Positions 7,482 to 16,253 of a stretch of DNA of 64,000 nucleotides are shown in pieces. The stretch spans positions 1 through 64,000 of the forward strand of contig JAFYPD010000043.1 of assembly GCA_017547685.1 (NCBI GenBank), given 5' to 3'. The notes beneath the pieces are model-generated. The model was given only the letters and a program-made list of their open reading frames with translations, had not been told where the DNA came from and ran no database searches. This DNA comes from Peptococcaceae bacterium (GTDB taxonomy: Bacteria; Bacillota; Peptococcia; Peptococcales; Peptococcaceae). Within the stretch, counting starts at the first letter, position 1. The number at the start of each line of letters is the position of its first letter. A program made the translations under genes and the position numbers.

Positions 7482-8336
7482 ATGAAAATTGCAGTGGTAG
7501 GGTTAGGGTTGATTGGCGGTTCGTTCTGTAAAGCAATTAAAGCATATACAAATCATATCTGTTTAGGAGTAGGCCGTGATATCAACAGCAAGTCGGTGCA
7601 AATGGCACTGCACGACGATGCCATCGATAAAGCCATTATTCCGGAGGAACTGGGCGAGGCGGATTTAAGCATCATCTGTCTGCATCCGCAGGGCATTATC
7701 CGTTTTATCAAAGAAAATCAGCAGTATTTCCGGCCGGGCAGCATTGTCATTGACGCCGGCGGTGTAAAAGAAAGCATTGTATCAGAAGTGGATGATTTGC
7801 TGAAAGAACGCGGTGTCATTTTTATCGGCTGTCATCCGATGGCTGGCCGCGAGTTTTCCGGCTACGCCTATTCTCTGCCTGATTTATACAAAGGCGCCAG
7901 CATTATTTTCACACCGTCTGAGTATGTGCCGGAAGAAGCGAAAAAAACGGTGGAACAGCTGGCCCGCGATTTGAAATTCGGCCGCGTGGTATATACAACA
8001 CCGCAGGAACATGATAAAACCATCGCCTTTACTTCTCAGCTGGCCCATGTGGTGTCGAATGCGTACATCAAAAGCCCGACTACACGCAATGAGAGCGGGT
8101 TCAGTGCGGGCAGTTTCAAAGATCTGACCCGTGTAGCAAAACTGAATGAAGATATGTGGACCGAACTGTTTCTGATGAATCAGGATGCACTGTTATATGA
8201 AATTGATACCATTATCCATTCGCTGCAGGAATATCGCGATGCGCTGGCCAGCCGGGATGAAGACGGGCTGCGCGGGCTTTTGCGCGACGGCCGTATCCTG
8301 AAAGAATGGAGTCTGGCGCACTCTGTTCAGGAGTAA
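7482..8336 (+). CDS. tyrA: Prephenate dehydrogenase (tyrosine biosynthesis)
   Basis: 284 residues. The N-terminal Rossmann fold shows GLGLIGGSF, and the catalytic/substrate region shows the hallmark GCHPMAGREFSG, which belongs to TyrA-type dehydrogenases. A helical dimerisation domain follows (FTSQLAHVVSNAY, ESGFSAGSFKDLTRVA). It oxidatively decarboxylates prephenate to 4-hydroxyphenylpyruvate with NAD(P)+. No ACT domain follows, so it is the short form without C-terminal feedback control. The ATG at 7482 is preferred to the GTG at 7473, which lies inside the ribosome site GAGGTGAT. It stands alone, away from other aromatic genes. Confidence 0.94.
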   Translation: MKIAVVGLGLIGGSFCKAIKAYTNHICLGVGRDINSKSVQMALHDDAIDKAIIPEELGEADLSIICLHPQGIIRFIKENQQYFRPGSIVIDAGGVKESIVSEVDDLLKERGVIFIGCHPMAGREFSGYAYSLPDLYKGASIIFTPSEYVPEEAKKTVEQLARDLKFGRVVYTTPQEHDKTIAFTSQLAHVVSNAYIKSPTTRNESGFSAGSFKDLTRVAKLNEDMWTELFLMNQDALLYEIDTIIHSLQEYRDALASRDEDGLRGLLRDGRILKEWSLAHSVQE

Positions 8337-8507
8337 GTATCCTGAAATTGTCAACGGCCAAAAGCGTATAATATGCAGGAAACCTGTTTCTTTTTCTCAA
8401 CAGTTATGTTATGATAAATGACAGATAAGTTGAATGTTATATCATCTGGTATTGAAAATGACATTCATATGGTTCGGATAAAAAGAAAAGCAAGCGAGGG
8501 TATGCGT

Positions 8508-9350
8508 ATGGTTCAAATTATCACAGATTCATCGGCGTTAATCACCAGGGCAGAAGGCAAGGAGCTGGGCATCGAAGTGATTCCTCTGAGCGTTAACATT
8601 CTGGATGAAGAGTACAGAGATCTGGAAGTGGATTTAGATCATTTCTACGGCCAGATTGCAAAAGGCGGGGTGCCAAGAAGTTCCCAGCCTCCAATCGGGG
8701 AGTTTGTAGAAGCGTACAACAAATATGCCGGTAAAAAAATTCTGAATATTGCGATGGCAGACGGGCTGTCAGGCACCTATCAGACCGGCTGCGGTGCAAA
8801 AGAAATTGTGGAAAACAAAGAAGATGTCGTTGTGTACAATACAAGAACGCTGTGCGGCCCGCACCGTTATCTGGTGCAGAAAGCGCACCAGATGGCGCAG
8901 CAGGGCAGATCACTGGCAGATATTATTCTGATGCTGGATGACTGCACCAATCACTGTGAATCCTTCCTGATTGCACAGGACTTCGGGTTCCTGCGCCGCG
9001 GCGGCCGGTTAACACCGCTGGCGGCCAAATTCGGGGAGGCATTGCAGGTGAAACCGCTGTTATTCCAGACTTCTGACGGCAAGCGTCTGGATGCGTATGG
9101 AATCAGCAGAACCATCAAAGGGGCTGCCAAAAAAGTGATGCATCATTTCCAGAAAAAAGTGCCGACCGGCGGAGAAAACTACCTGTTTTCCATTTCTCAT
9201 GCGCGAGCGCCGAAAGATGCAGTGGAAATCGCCCATGTTCTGAAAGAAGCCTTTGGCAAAGCGAAAGTGGAAGTGATTGACCTGTCGCCTGCATTTATTA
9301 CCCAGGGCGGGCCTGGCTGTATTGCCATCCAGTATATCAAAACTGTATAA
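8508..9350 (+). CDS. DegV family protein, second paralogue
   Basis: 280 residues from the ATG at 8508, which has GCGAGGG 7 nt upstream and starts exactly at the conserved strand (VQIITDSSALI). The in-frame extension back to 8418 lacks a ribosome site. Family motifs: PRSSQPPIGEFVEAYNKY and IAMADGLSGTYQTG; later FGFLRRGGRLTPLAAKFGE. As in other DegV/FakB proteins it should bind one acyl chain in the cytosol. It shares only the family pattern with the copy at 6447, so the two are probably different FakB types with different acyl preference (inference). Confidence 0.92.
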   Translation: MVQIITDSSALITRAEGKELGIEVIPLSVNILDEEYRDLEVDLDHFYGQIAKGGVPRSSQPPIGEFVEAYNKYAGKKILNIAMADGLSGTYQTGCGAKEIVENKEDVVVYNTRTLCGPHRYLVQKAHQMAQQGRSLADIILMLDDCTNHCESFLIAQDFGFLRRGGRLTPLAAKFGEALQVKPLLFQTSDGKRLDAYGISRTIKGAAKKVMHHFQKKVPTGGENYLFSISHARAPKDAVEIAHVLKEAFGKAKVEVIDLSPAFITQGGPGCIAIQYIKTV

Positions 9351-9378
9351 AAGACTGCATTGTCGTGTTGCGTGAAGC

Positions 9379-9428
9379 AGAGCGGAATCGAACTGTCTGA
9401 AAAGAGTTTCGGTTTCGCTCTTTTTGTT
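9379..9428 (+). terminator. Terminator after second degV-like gene
   Basis: AGAGCGGAATCGAAC pairs imperfectly (G-U pairs, one bulge) with GTTTCGGTTTCGCTCT, followed by TTTTTGTTTT. Confidence 0.8.
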
Positions 9429-9522
9429 TTGCGGAAAAGCAGGAATTTCCTAAAATCTGGATAATTATATCAGGGAACGGGAAATCACAACGGCGAGACG
9501 ATAAAAGGATGGAGGACAACAA

Positions 9523-10140
9523 ATGAAACAGCGAGACAGATGTGAAACCAAACAGGAAGGCAGAGAGAAAACCAGACATCAGACCGCAAAAACAGCGTTT
9601 ATTCTGACGGGGATTCTGATTTCGGTATCCATGGTGCTGCGCTTTTCCTTCGGCTGGCAGGCGTTAAAATTTACAGTGATGGGCTGTCTGCTGCTGGTCA
9701 TCAGTATCATTGATTACCGCAGTTTTATCATTCCGGACGGTCTGATTCTGCTGGGGCTGGTGCTGTATGTTTCACTGTCTCTGTTTGCAGGGCAGGCACT
9801 GCCGGAGGTGGTCCTGCATGTTCTGCTGCACGGCTGTTCTGTTGCTGTGCCGCTGTTGCTGTTTGTGCTGCTGGCCGATTTTATGACCGGGCAGGAAACC
9901 ATGGGCGGCGGCGATATCAAATTATTCTTTCTGCTGGGTGTGTATCTGAAACCGTCCCTGACATGGCTGACCTTGTTTTTATCCTGCGTGACGGGACTCT
10001 TCTGGCACGTGCTGCAGTGCAAATGGAAGCCGGGGGAAGCATTTCCCTTTGGCCCGTCGATTGCTGCCGCGGCGTGGCTGACAGTGCTTTGGGGCCAGCC
10101 GGTACTGGACTGGTACCTGGACTTTTTACTCCCGAAATAA
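9523..10140 (+). CDS. A24 family prepilin peptidase (peptidase domain only)
   Basis: 205 residues, membrane protein with about six helices. The two catalytic aspartates of type IV prepilin peptidases are visible: SIIDYRSFIIPDGL near residue 66 and GGGDIKLFFLLG near residue 129. It lacks the N-terminal methyltransferase domain with its cysteine motif, so it is a short TadV/FlaK-like form that would cut class III signal peptides of pilins but not N-methylate them. GGATGGAGG precedes the ATG. No pilin or secretion genes are in the window, so its substrates are unknown. Confidence 0.9.
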   Translation: MKQRDRCETKQEGREKTRHQTAKTAFILTGILISVSMVLRFSFGWQALKFTVMGCLLLVISIIDYRSFIIPDGLILLGLVLYVSLSLFAGQALPEVVLHVLLHGCSVAVPLLLFVLLADFMTGQETMGGGDIKLFFLLGVYLKPSLTWLTLFLSCVTGLFWHVLQCKWKPGEAFPFGPSIAAAAWLTVLWGQPVLDWYLDFLLPK

Positions 10141-10213
10141 ATGATTCTCTGCTTGTTTCTGCCTGCAAATTTTGTTATCATGAAAGGTAGAACACTTAGG
10201 AGGGGACAGCGTG

Positions 10214-11065
10214 ATGAAGAATTCAAACTTTGTAATTATTACCGGCCTGTCCGGCGCGGGTAAAAGTAACGCCGTGAAGGTTTTTGAGGATATGGGCTAT
10301 TTCTGTATTGATAATCTGCCTGCACCGCTGATTCCGAAATTTGCAGAACTGTGTCTGCAGTCTGACGGCAAAGTCAGCAAAATTGCGCTGGTGATTGATA
10401 TTCGCGGAGATTTGTTCCTGGACGATCTGAATCAGAACCTGAATGAACTGAATCATATGAATATTTCGTATCAGATTCTGTTTCTGGAGGCATCGGACGA
10501 TATTTTAATCCAGCGGTTTAAAGAAACACGGCGCAATCATCCGCTGAGCCCGCAGGGCACTATCAGCGAAGGGATTCGTCTGGAACGGCAGAAACTGAGC
10601 GAACTGCGGGGCCGTGCGCACAAAATTATTGATACCTCCCGGCTGAAAGCCAGTGAACTGCGCAGTGAATTACGCAGCCAGTGGGCCGATATCAGCAATG
10701 CGCTGTCGGTCAGCATCATCACCTTTGGCTACAAGCACGGGATTCCCATTGACACCGATTTGCTGATGGATGTGCGGTTTATCCCGAATCCGTTTTATAT
10801 TCCGGAGCTGCGCCCGTTAACAGGCCGTGATGCTGCTGTGCAAGAGTATGTGTACAGCTCGGCGGAGAGCCAGGAATTTATTCAGAAATTTTCTGACCTG
10901 CTGAAATTTTTGCTGCCGAACTACAGCAAAGAGGGAAAAACCCATATCACCATTGGGATTGGATGCACCGGCGGGCAGCATCGGTCTATTGCGCTGGGTA
11001 TCAAAATCGGAGAGATTCTGAAGCAGGAAGGCTATACTGTAAACGTGAAACATAGGGATAATTAA
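10214..11065 (+). CDS. rapZ: RapZ/YvcJ nucleotide-binding protein
   Basis: 283 residues. Walker A at the N-terminus (TGLSGAGKSNAVKVFE), followed by GYFCIDNLPAPLIPKF and, near the C-terminus, the family signature GIGCTGGQHRSI. RapZ proteins bind NTPs and, in enterobacteria, a sugar precursor and small RNAs. In Firmicutes (YvcJ) the role is less clear but the gene always sits with yvcK and whiA, as here. The ATG at 10214 has AGGAGGGG 7 nt upstream; the GTG at 10211 is too close. Confidence 0.95.
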   Translation: MKNSNFVIITGLSGAGKSNAVKVFEDMGYFCIDNLPAPLIPKFAELCLQSDGKVSKIALVIDIRGDLFLDDLNQNLNELNHMNISYQILFLEASDDILIQRFKETRRNHPLSPQGTISEGIRLERQKLSELRGRAHKIIDTSRLKASELRSELRSQWADISNALSVSIITFGYKHGIPIDTDLLMDVRFIPNPFYIPELRPLTGRDAAVQEYVYSSAESQEFIQKFSDLLKFLLPNYSKEGKTHITIGIGCTGGQHRSIALGIKIGEILKQEGYTVNVKHRDN

Positions 11066-11081
11066 GGAGGCGAGCATCATC
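11064..11081 (+). promoter_or_regulatory. Strong ribosome site before non-standard start (AUC) of yvcK
   Basis: AAGGAGG at 11064-11070 is followed 5 and 8 nt later by two in-frame ATC codons (11076, 11079). No ATG, GTG or TTG occurs in that window. The frame is open from here into YvcK and adds 22-23 basic residues (…DYKRRKKPSRKEYSHWRT). Confidence 0.55.
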
Positions 11082-11144
11082 GATAATCCTGATTATAAAA
11101 GGCGGAAAAAGCCTAGCCGCAAAGAATACAGTCACTGGCGCACA

Positions 11145-12185
11145 TTGCAGCAGGGGCCGCGTATTGTGGTAATCGGCGGCGGTACCGGGCTGTCGGTGCT
11201 GCTGCGCGGGTTAAAAGAATATACCAGCAACATCACGGCCATTGTTACCGTTGGCGATGATGGCGGCAGCTCAGGCCGTATCCGCGAGGAATTCGGCATG
11301 GTTCCGGTGGGCGACGTGCGGAACTGTATTGTGGCACTGTCTGACCGGGAGGACCTGATGGAGCAGATTTTTGACTATCGGTTCAGGCAGGGCGAAGGGC
11401 TGGACGGACACAGCCTGGGCAATCTGCTTCTGGTGGCCATGGCCCACTTAACCGGCAGTTTTCACGATGCAGTTTCCGATATCAATGAAGTGCTGCAGAT
11501 TCGCGGCAAGGTCCTGCCTGTTACCGATGAGCCAATTACATTGAAAGCCATTCTGGATGACGACACCGAAATTATTGGAGAAAGCTGCGTATCGCAGGCG
11601 GAACGTCCGATTGTGCGGCTGACCATTGAGCCGGAGGACGTACAGCCGCTGGATGAGGCGCTGGAAGCCATTGGTCAGGCAGAGGCGATTGTACTCGGGC
11701 CGGGCAGTCTGTTTACCAGTATCATTCCAAACCTGCTGGTGGACGGTATTGTGGATGCCATTTTAAAAAGTTCTGCCATGAAATTTTACGTGTGCAACGT
11801 GATGACACAGGCCGGTGAAACTGACCATTTCACGGCGGAAGACCATCTGCTGTCGTTATTAGAGCATGGCCGAAAAGGGATTGTAGATTATATTATCGTA
11901 AATAACCATGCAGCCATGAACAGAGCGGTTCTGCAGCGCTATGCCGAGGAAGGTGCTGTGCCGGTTACGTATAAGAAGGAACAGCTGGAACTGCTGAAAG
12001 TGAAGGTGGTGGAGGCCAATCTGCTGAATGAACAGCATGTGCTGCGCCATGATTCGGTGCAGCTGGCGGAAACCATTATGGATCAGATTTATATCCGGCA
12101 CGGGTTCTGGGGTGCTGCCGGCTGGCGGCATAACTACAAAGCTGTAAAAAAGAAAAACCGCCGGGGCAAGGCCGCGAAACGATGA
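11145..12185 (+). CDS. yvcK: YvcK/gluconeogenesis factor (UDP-sugar-binding)
   Basis: 346 residues from the TTG at 11145. The N-terminus shows the family glycine-rich motif RIVVIGGGTGLSVLLRGL, then TVGDDGGSSGRIREEF and GLDGHSLGNLLLVAM, matching the CofD-like fold. B. subtilis YvcK binds UDP-sugars and affects gluconeogenic growth and cell-wall enzyme placement. The TTG start matches family length but has no ribosome site. A perfect AAGGAGG lies before AUC codons 66-69 nt upstream in the same frame, so the real protein may carry about 23 extra N-terminal residues initiated at a non-standard codon. The C-terminus is unusually basic (KKKNRRGKAAKR). Operon with rapZ and whiA. Confidence 0.93.
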   Translation: MQQGPRIVVIGGGTGLSVLLRGLKEYTSNITAIVTVGDDGGSSGRIREEFGMVPVGDVRNCIVALSDREDLMEQIFDYRFRQGEGLDGHSLGNLLLVAMAHLTGSFHDAVSDINEVLQIRGKVLPVTDEPITLKAILDDDTEIIGESCVSQAERPIVRLTIEPEDVQPLDEALEAIGQAEAIVLGPGSLFTSIIPNLLVDGIVDAILKSSAMKFYVCNVMTQAGETDHFTAEDHLLSLLEHGRKGIVDYIIVNNHAAMNRAVLQRYAEEGAVPVTYKKEQLELLKVKVVEANLLNEQHVLRHDSVQLAETIMDQIYIRHGFWGAAGWRHNYKAVKKKNRRGKAAKR

Positions 12186-12211
12186 AATAAAGAAAGAACA
12201 GGGTGAATGGA

Positions 12212-13171
12212 ATGTCTTTTTCCAATGAGATAAAAAATGAACTGGCACACCTGGAACATGACAAAAAGTGCTGCGAGATTGCGGAGCTGGCGGGGCTGGT
12301 GCGCATGGACGGCACTATTTTAATCGGCAGCCGCAAAGGGATTGGCCTGGAACTGGTGACAGAAAATGCGGCAGTGGCACGAAAAGCGTTTAAAGGGCTG
12401 AAAAAGCTGTTTCATGTGGAAACGGAGATTACCGTGCAGCGCCGGACCAGACTGAAAAAAAATAATGTATATCTGGTGCGCGTGCCTGGGCAGCCGAAGG
12501 TGATGGAAGTGCTGGACACCCTGGGGCTGATGAAGGACGGGCTGATGTATAACCCGGAAATCAGCGAGACGCTGGTAAAAAAGGAATGCTGCAAACGCAG
12601 CTATCTGCGCGGCGTGTTTTTGGGCGCCGGCTCTCTCAGCGACCCGATGAACAGCTATCATCTGGAGATTGTGGCCAACAGTGAGGAATATGCTGACTCG
12701 CTGGTGAAACTGATTGAAACCTTCGGCCTGCATCCGAAAATCAGCAGCCGGAAAAATGTACTGCTGGTGTATTTGAAAGAAAGCGAACAGATTGCCGATT
12801 TTTTAAATATCATCGGTGCCCATCAGGCATTGCTGGAACTGGAAAATATCCGCATACAGAAAGAGGTGCGCAACCAGGTAAACCGGCTGGTGAACTGCGA
12901 GAGCGCCAACATGAATAAAACCATTGATGCCGCGGTGCGTCAGAAGAACAACATTGAATTTGTGCGGAAATATTACGGGCTGGAAAAGCTGAACGAAGGG
13001 CTGCGGGCAGTTGCAGAAGCCAGGCTGCAGTATCCGGAAATCAGCCTGAAAGAGCTGGGTACCATGATGGATCCGCCGCTGGGCAAATCGGGCATTAATC
13101 ATCGTATGCGCAAACTGGAGGAACTGGCCGACGAGCTGCACAGCAAAGGCTACGGCAGCGGCGAAGCATGA
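12212..13171 (+). CDS. whiA: DNA-binding protein WhiA
   Basis: 319 residues. The N-terminal part is the degenerate LAGLIDADG homing-endonuclease-like fold (EIAELAGLVRMDGTI; SYLRGVFLGAGSLSDP), and the C-terminal 80 residues are the helix-turn-helix (YPEISLKELGTMMDPPLGKSGINHRMRKL, here cited in parts). WhiA is needed for sporulation in Streptomyces and affects cell division and chromosome segregation in Bacillus. The ATG at 12212 has AGGGTGA upstream; the GTG at 12203 overlaps that site. Third gene of the conserved rapZ-yvcK-whiA cluster. Confidence 0.95.
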   Translation: MSFSNEIKNELAHLEHDKKCCEIAELAGLVRMDGTILIGSRKGIGLELVTENAAVARKAFKGLKKLFHVETEITVQRRTRLKKNNVYLVRVPGQPKVMEVLDTLGLMKDGLMYNPEISETLVKKECCKRSYLRGVFLGAGSLSDPMNSYHLEIVANSEEYADSLVKLIETFGLHPKISSRKNVLLVYLKESEQIADFLNIIGAHQALLELENIRIQKEVRNQVNRLVNCESANMNKTIDAAVRQKNNIEFVRKYYGLEKLNEGLRAVAEARLQYPEISLKELGTMMDPPLGKSGINHRMRKLEELADELHSKGYGSGEA

Positions 13172-13202
13172 ACTGATTGACGATGCAAAAGGAGGGGAGC
13201 CT

Positions 13203-13505
13203 ATGTCGCACATCTGGAGAAAGCTCTGTACGGTTACAACCATTCTATTGCTGGTGGCAGTTCTGCTGCTGAATCAGTTCGGGTCACCGCTGGCCTGTTA
13301 CATGATGGAGCGGCAGGTGTACAGCTATTTGCAGGCGCAGGGGTATGGAAAGGCAGATATTGCCGATATCCGTGTGATATATAATCCGGAGGAGCGCTAT
13401 GTATATACAGCGGAAGTCACATTTCTGGATCATGCCGGTTATATCCGCTATTACTGTTACAATAGCGAGCAGCAGATTCAGGCCTTAGAGAAAATAGGAA
13501 AGTAA
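13203..13505 (+). CDS. Small membrane-anchored protein, DUF3139-like
   Basis: 100 residues. One N-terminal membrane helix (residues about 7-27), then a short outside domain with a YLQAQGYGKADIADIRVIYN pattern and a tyrosine-rich end (GYIRYYCYNSEQ). The layout (single anchor, small alpha-beta domain ending in Tyr-X-Tyr) resembles DUF3139 proteins of Firmicutes; the match is by eye. AGGAGGGGAGC precedes the ATG. It follows whiA by 31 nt and may be co-transcribed. Confidence 0.7.
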   Translation: MSHIWRKLCTVTTILLLVAVLLLNQFGSPLACYMMERQVYSYLQAQGYGKADIADIRVIYNPEERYVYTAEVTFLDHAGYIRYYCYNSEQQIQALEKIGK

Positions 13506-13585
13506 AAGAAATCAAAACTATGATTACAGTGATAAAATACAATGCAGACTTGAAGTTGTAATTGCAAGGCAAGGAGGAACGTTTC

Positions 13586-13819
13586 GTGAATTTGAACGAT
13601 AGCTGCATGGACAAAACCTATCGGGTTGTGGAAGTAACAGGGCTGGAACTGCCGGTGGAGCGCCGTCTGGAAGCACTGGGGCTGACCGAGGGAACCAGCA
13701 TTACCGTATTAAACAAAAAAACAAAGGGTGCAGTGATTGTAAAGGTGCGCGGTACCCGGTTCGCAGTGGGATATCACATTGCTGCCGGAATCCGGATTGA
13801 GGAGGCGGGTGTGCAATGA
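13586..13819 (+). CDS. feoA: FeoA, ferrous iron transport accessory protein
   Basis: 77 residues forming an SH3-like FeoA domain: YRVVEVTGLELPVERRLEAL, then GTSITVLNKKTKGAVIVKV and GTRFAVGYHIAAGIRI. It assists FeoB, probably by touching its cytosolic G domain. The GTG at 13586 is chosen because AAGGAGG lies 8 nt upstream. The gene overlaps feoB by 4 nt, so the two are translationally coupled. I see no clear Fur or DtxR box upstream. Confidence 0.93.
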   Translation: MNLNDSCMDKTYRVVEVTGLELPVERRLEALGLTEGTSITVLNKKTKGAVIVKVRGTRFAVGYHIAAGIRIEEAGVQ

Positions 13820-15882
13820 CGATGAAAGAAACTGTTAATATTGGATTTATCGGCAACCCGAACTGCGGGAAAACAACGCTGTTTAATGCGTATACCGGTG
13901 CGCGGCTGAAAGTGGCCAACTGGCCCGGCGTTACAGTAGAGAAAAAAGAAGGCTCCATGCAGTATCATGACCATACCTTTAAACTGGTGGATCTGCCGGG
14001 GATTTACAGCTTAACCTCTTATACCATGGAGGAGAAGGTGTCCCGTGAATTTATTCTCAGTGATGATGTGGATGTGATTGTGGATATCGCCGATGCATCA
14101 GCGCTGGAGCGCAATCTGTACTTAACGCTGCAGCTGATTGAACTGGGCAAACCGGTGGTGCTGGCGCTGAACATGATGGACATTGTGGAGGAGCGCGGCA
14201 TGGAAATTGATATGCACCGTCTGCCGGAAATGCTGGGTATCCCGGTTGTGCCGGTATCGGCGCGCAAAAAGCGCGGGCTGGATGTGCTGATGCACGCCGT
14301 AGCCCATCATCATCACGATGAAGATAACGAAACTGTGGTGCTGGTACACGACCACGATGATCTGGAAGAGCAGAGTACACACCAGCACGACCACCATGCC
14401 GAATATGCTATGGTGTACAGTGATCTGATTGAAGATAAAATCGACGCGGTGACCGATGAACTGAAAAAGCAGTATCCGGATCTGCAAAACTACCGCTGGC
14501 ATGCACTGAAACTTCTGGAGCGGGATGCCGATATTATGGCGCGTTATCCGGTACATCTGCCGGAGGTGCTGGATAGAAGCTACGAAAAAGATATCATCAA
14601 TCAGAAATATGATTTTATCGAAGAAATCATTAGTGAAGTGCTGATTAACAAAGAAGCCAAGGCAGAACGCACCGACAAAGTTGATGCCTTGCTGACCCAT
14701 CCGTTCTGGGGTGTGCCAGTCTTTTTAGGCGTGATGGCGCTGGTATTTGCCCTCACCTTCACCATCGGCGACGGTATCAAAGGCGCTTTTGTAGAGCCTG
14801 CCATCGAGTGGTGCTCCGGCGGAATTCTGAATTGTCTGACAGCGTTACAGGTGAATGATGTACTGGTATCCTTAATCATTGACGGGATTGTGGCCGGGGT
14901 AGGAACCATTCTCACGTTCCTGCCGAACATCTTTATCCTGTTCCTGGCGCTGGCGTTTCTGGAAGACAGCGGCTATATGGCGCGCGTGGCTTACGTGATG
15001 GACGGCATCATGGGGCGGCTCGGGCTATCCGGCCGTGCCTTTATCCCGATGCTGCTGGGCTTCGGCTGTACCGTTCCGGCGGTGATGGCATCCCGTGCCC
15101 TGGAAGACCCGCGTGATCGGCGCAAAACCATTCTGATTACACCGTTCATGTCCTGCAGTGCACGTCTGCCAATCTATGTGGTGTTCTCGCAGATGTTCTT
15201 CGGCGACAATGCCATGATCGCCGCTTACTCCATGTATATTCTGGGGATTGTGGTAGCGCTGATTACCGCATTTGTGCTGAAACTGACGGACAAAAAAGAA
15301 AGCAGAAACAATCTGTTAATCGAGCTGCCGGAATATAAAGCGCCCAACGCATACAGCATTGCCATCTATGTATGGGAAAAAGTAAAGGACTATGTGACAA
15401 GAGCCGGTACGGTTATCTTTGTTGCATCCATTCTGATGTGGATTCTGCTGAACTGCGGGCCGGGCGGCCTGGCGGAAGATATGAGCCAGAGCTTCGGCGC
15501 CATTGCGGGCAGCGTTCTGGAACCAGTCTTTGCACCAATCGGGTTAGGTTACTGGCAGATTGTGGTGGCGCTGCTATCCGGTTTAGCGGCAAAAGAAGTG
15601 GTGGTATCCAGCTGCGGCGTATTGTTTGGCATCAACAATCTGAACTCTGAGGCTGGTATGGGTGATATGGTAGCAATTTTAGCGGCAATGGGCTTCGGTG
15701 CCGTGAACGCCTACGCATTAATGACCTTCTGTCTGCTGTATACCCCATGTACGGCGACACTGGCAACCATCAGGCGGGAATCGGGCAGCTGGAGCTGGAC
15801 CATCCAGGCGATGGTGTTCCAGTTAATTGTGGCGTGGGTGGTAACCTTTATCGTATACCGTATCGGAATGCTGTTTGTATAA
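13816..15882 (+). CDS. feoB: FeoB, ferrous iron transporter with His-rich insert
   Basis: 688 residues. The N-terminal GTPase domain shows G1 GNPNCGKTTLFN, G3 DLPGIYSL and G4 LNMMD. The C-terminal two-thirds is the membrane permease with the paired Gate motifs, including AFIPMLLGFGCTVPAV and ITPFMSCSARLPIYV, whose cysteines are family-conserved. It imports Fe(II) across the cytoplasmic membrane. At about residues 158-196, between the G domain and the GDI helices, lies a histidine-rich insert with about eleven His in under 40 residues (HHHHDEDNE … HDHDD … HQHDHH), which is not part of the core fold and could bind iron or other metals (inference). Operon feoA-feoB-Cys-rich peptide. Confidence 0.96.
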   Translation: MTMKETVNIGFIGNPNCGKTTLFNAYTGARLKVANWPGVTVEKKEGSMQYHDHTFKLVDLPGIYSLTSYTMEEKVSREFILSDDVDVIVDIADASALERNLYLTLQLIELGKPVVLALNMMDIVEERGMEIDMHRLPEMLGIPVVPVSARKKRGLDVLMHAVAHHHHDEDNETVVLVHDHDDLEEQSTHQHDHHAEYAMVYSDLIEDKIDAVTDELKKQYPDLQNYRWHALKLLERDADIMARYPVHLPEVLDRSYEKDIINQKYDFIEEIISEVLINKEAKAERTDKVDALLTHPFWGVPVFLGVMALVFALTFTIGDGIKGAFVEPAIEWCSGGILNCLTALQVNDVLVSLIIDGIVAGVGTILTFLPNIFILFLALAFLEDSGYMARVAYVMDGIMGRLGLSGRAFIPMLLGFGCTVPAVMASRALEDPRDRRKTILITPFMSCSARLPIYVVFSQMFFGDNAMIAAYSMYILGIVVALITAFVLKLTDKKESRNNLLIELPEYKAPNAYSIAIYVWEKVKDYVTRAGTVIFVASILMWILLNCGPGGLAEDMSQSFGAIAGSVLEPVFAPIGLGYWQIVVALLSGLAAKEVVVSSCGVLFGINNLNSEAGMGDMVAILAAMGFGAVNAYALMTFCLLYTPCTATLATIRRESGSWSWTIQAMVFQLIVAWVVTFIVYRIGMLFV

Positions 15883-15894
15883 GGAGGAGGCCGG

Positions 15895-16044
15895 ATGGAA
15901 GCAACCGTTCTTATCACCGCAGCTATCGTGCTGTACTCCGGCTGGGTCATCTACAAAAAGTACAGGCAGTACAAAGCCGGCAACTACTGCAGCTGCGGAT
16001 GCGGAAGCTGCAGCTGCAAAAACAAATGCGGAAAAATGGAATAA
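15895..16044 (+). CDS. FeoB-associated Cys-rich membrane protein
   Basis: 49 residues: one N-terminal membrane helix (VLITAAIVLYSGWVIY), a short basic stretch, and a tail with six cysteines in a CSCGCGSCSC…C cluster. This is the pattern of the FeoB-associated Cys-rich proteins that follow feoB in many Firmicutes, a likely counterpart of FeoC that may bind metal. It starts 12 nt after feoB with AAGGAGGAGG upstream. Confidence 0.88.
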   Translation: MEATVLITAAIVLYSGWVIYKKYRQYKAGNYCSCGCGSCSCKNKCGKME

Positions 16045-16058
16045 CAAGTAGAGCGAGA

Positions 16059-16093
16059 ACCTGGCTGGAGGATATCCGGCCGGGGTTTTTTTT
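16059..16093 (+). terminator. Terminator of the feo operon
   Basis: CCTGGCTGG pairs with CCGGCCGGG (two G-U pairs) around a 6-nt loop, followed by eight T. Confidence 0.88.
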
Positions 16094-16218
16094 GAAGCAT
16101 TTAATTAGAAATATGAAAAATACGGATTTGTCAGGGAAAGAATACCTGAAAACAAACATGCTGTCGGATTTTCATGCAGGGTTGTCGCAATAACAGGAAA
16201 TTATTGGTAATCAAATTC

Positions 16219-16247
16219 TTTACAAATAGAATCACACGTCGTATACT
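16219..16247 (+). promoter_or_regulatory. Promoter of damaged Rpn locus (copy A)
   Basis: TTTACA, 17-nt spacer, TATACT. Nearly identical in sequence and spacing to the promoter of the intact Rpn gene (21181-21209, minus strand), including the spacer AATAGAAT-ACRCGTCG. Confidence 0.85.
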
Positions 16248-16253
16248 ATATTT

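Noticed and set aside
13506-13585. Fur or DtxR operator before feoA
   Set aside because: Some AT-rich partial matches exist, but no convincing inverted repeat.
16113-16193. 26-codon open frame after the feo operon
   Set aside because: No ribosome site, follows a terminator, and shows no family feature.
15747-16193. 148-residue open frame across the end of feoB and the Cys-rich gene
   Set aside because: It is in another frame over two confirmed genes.
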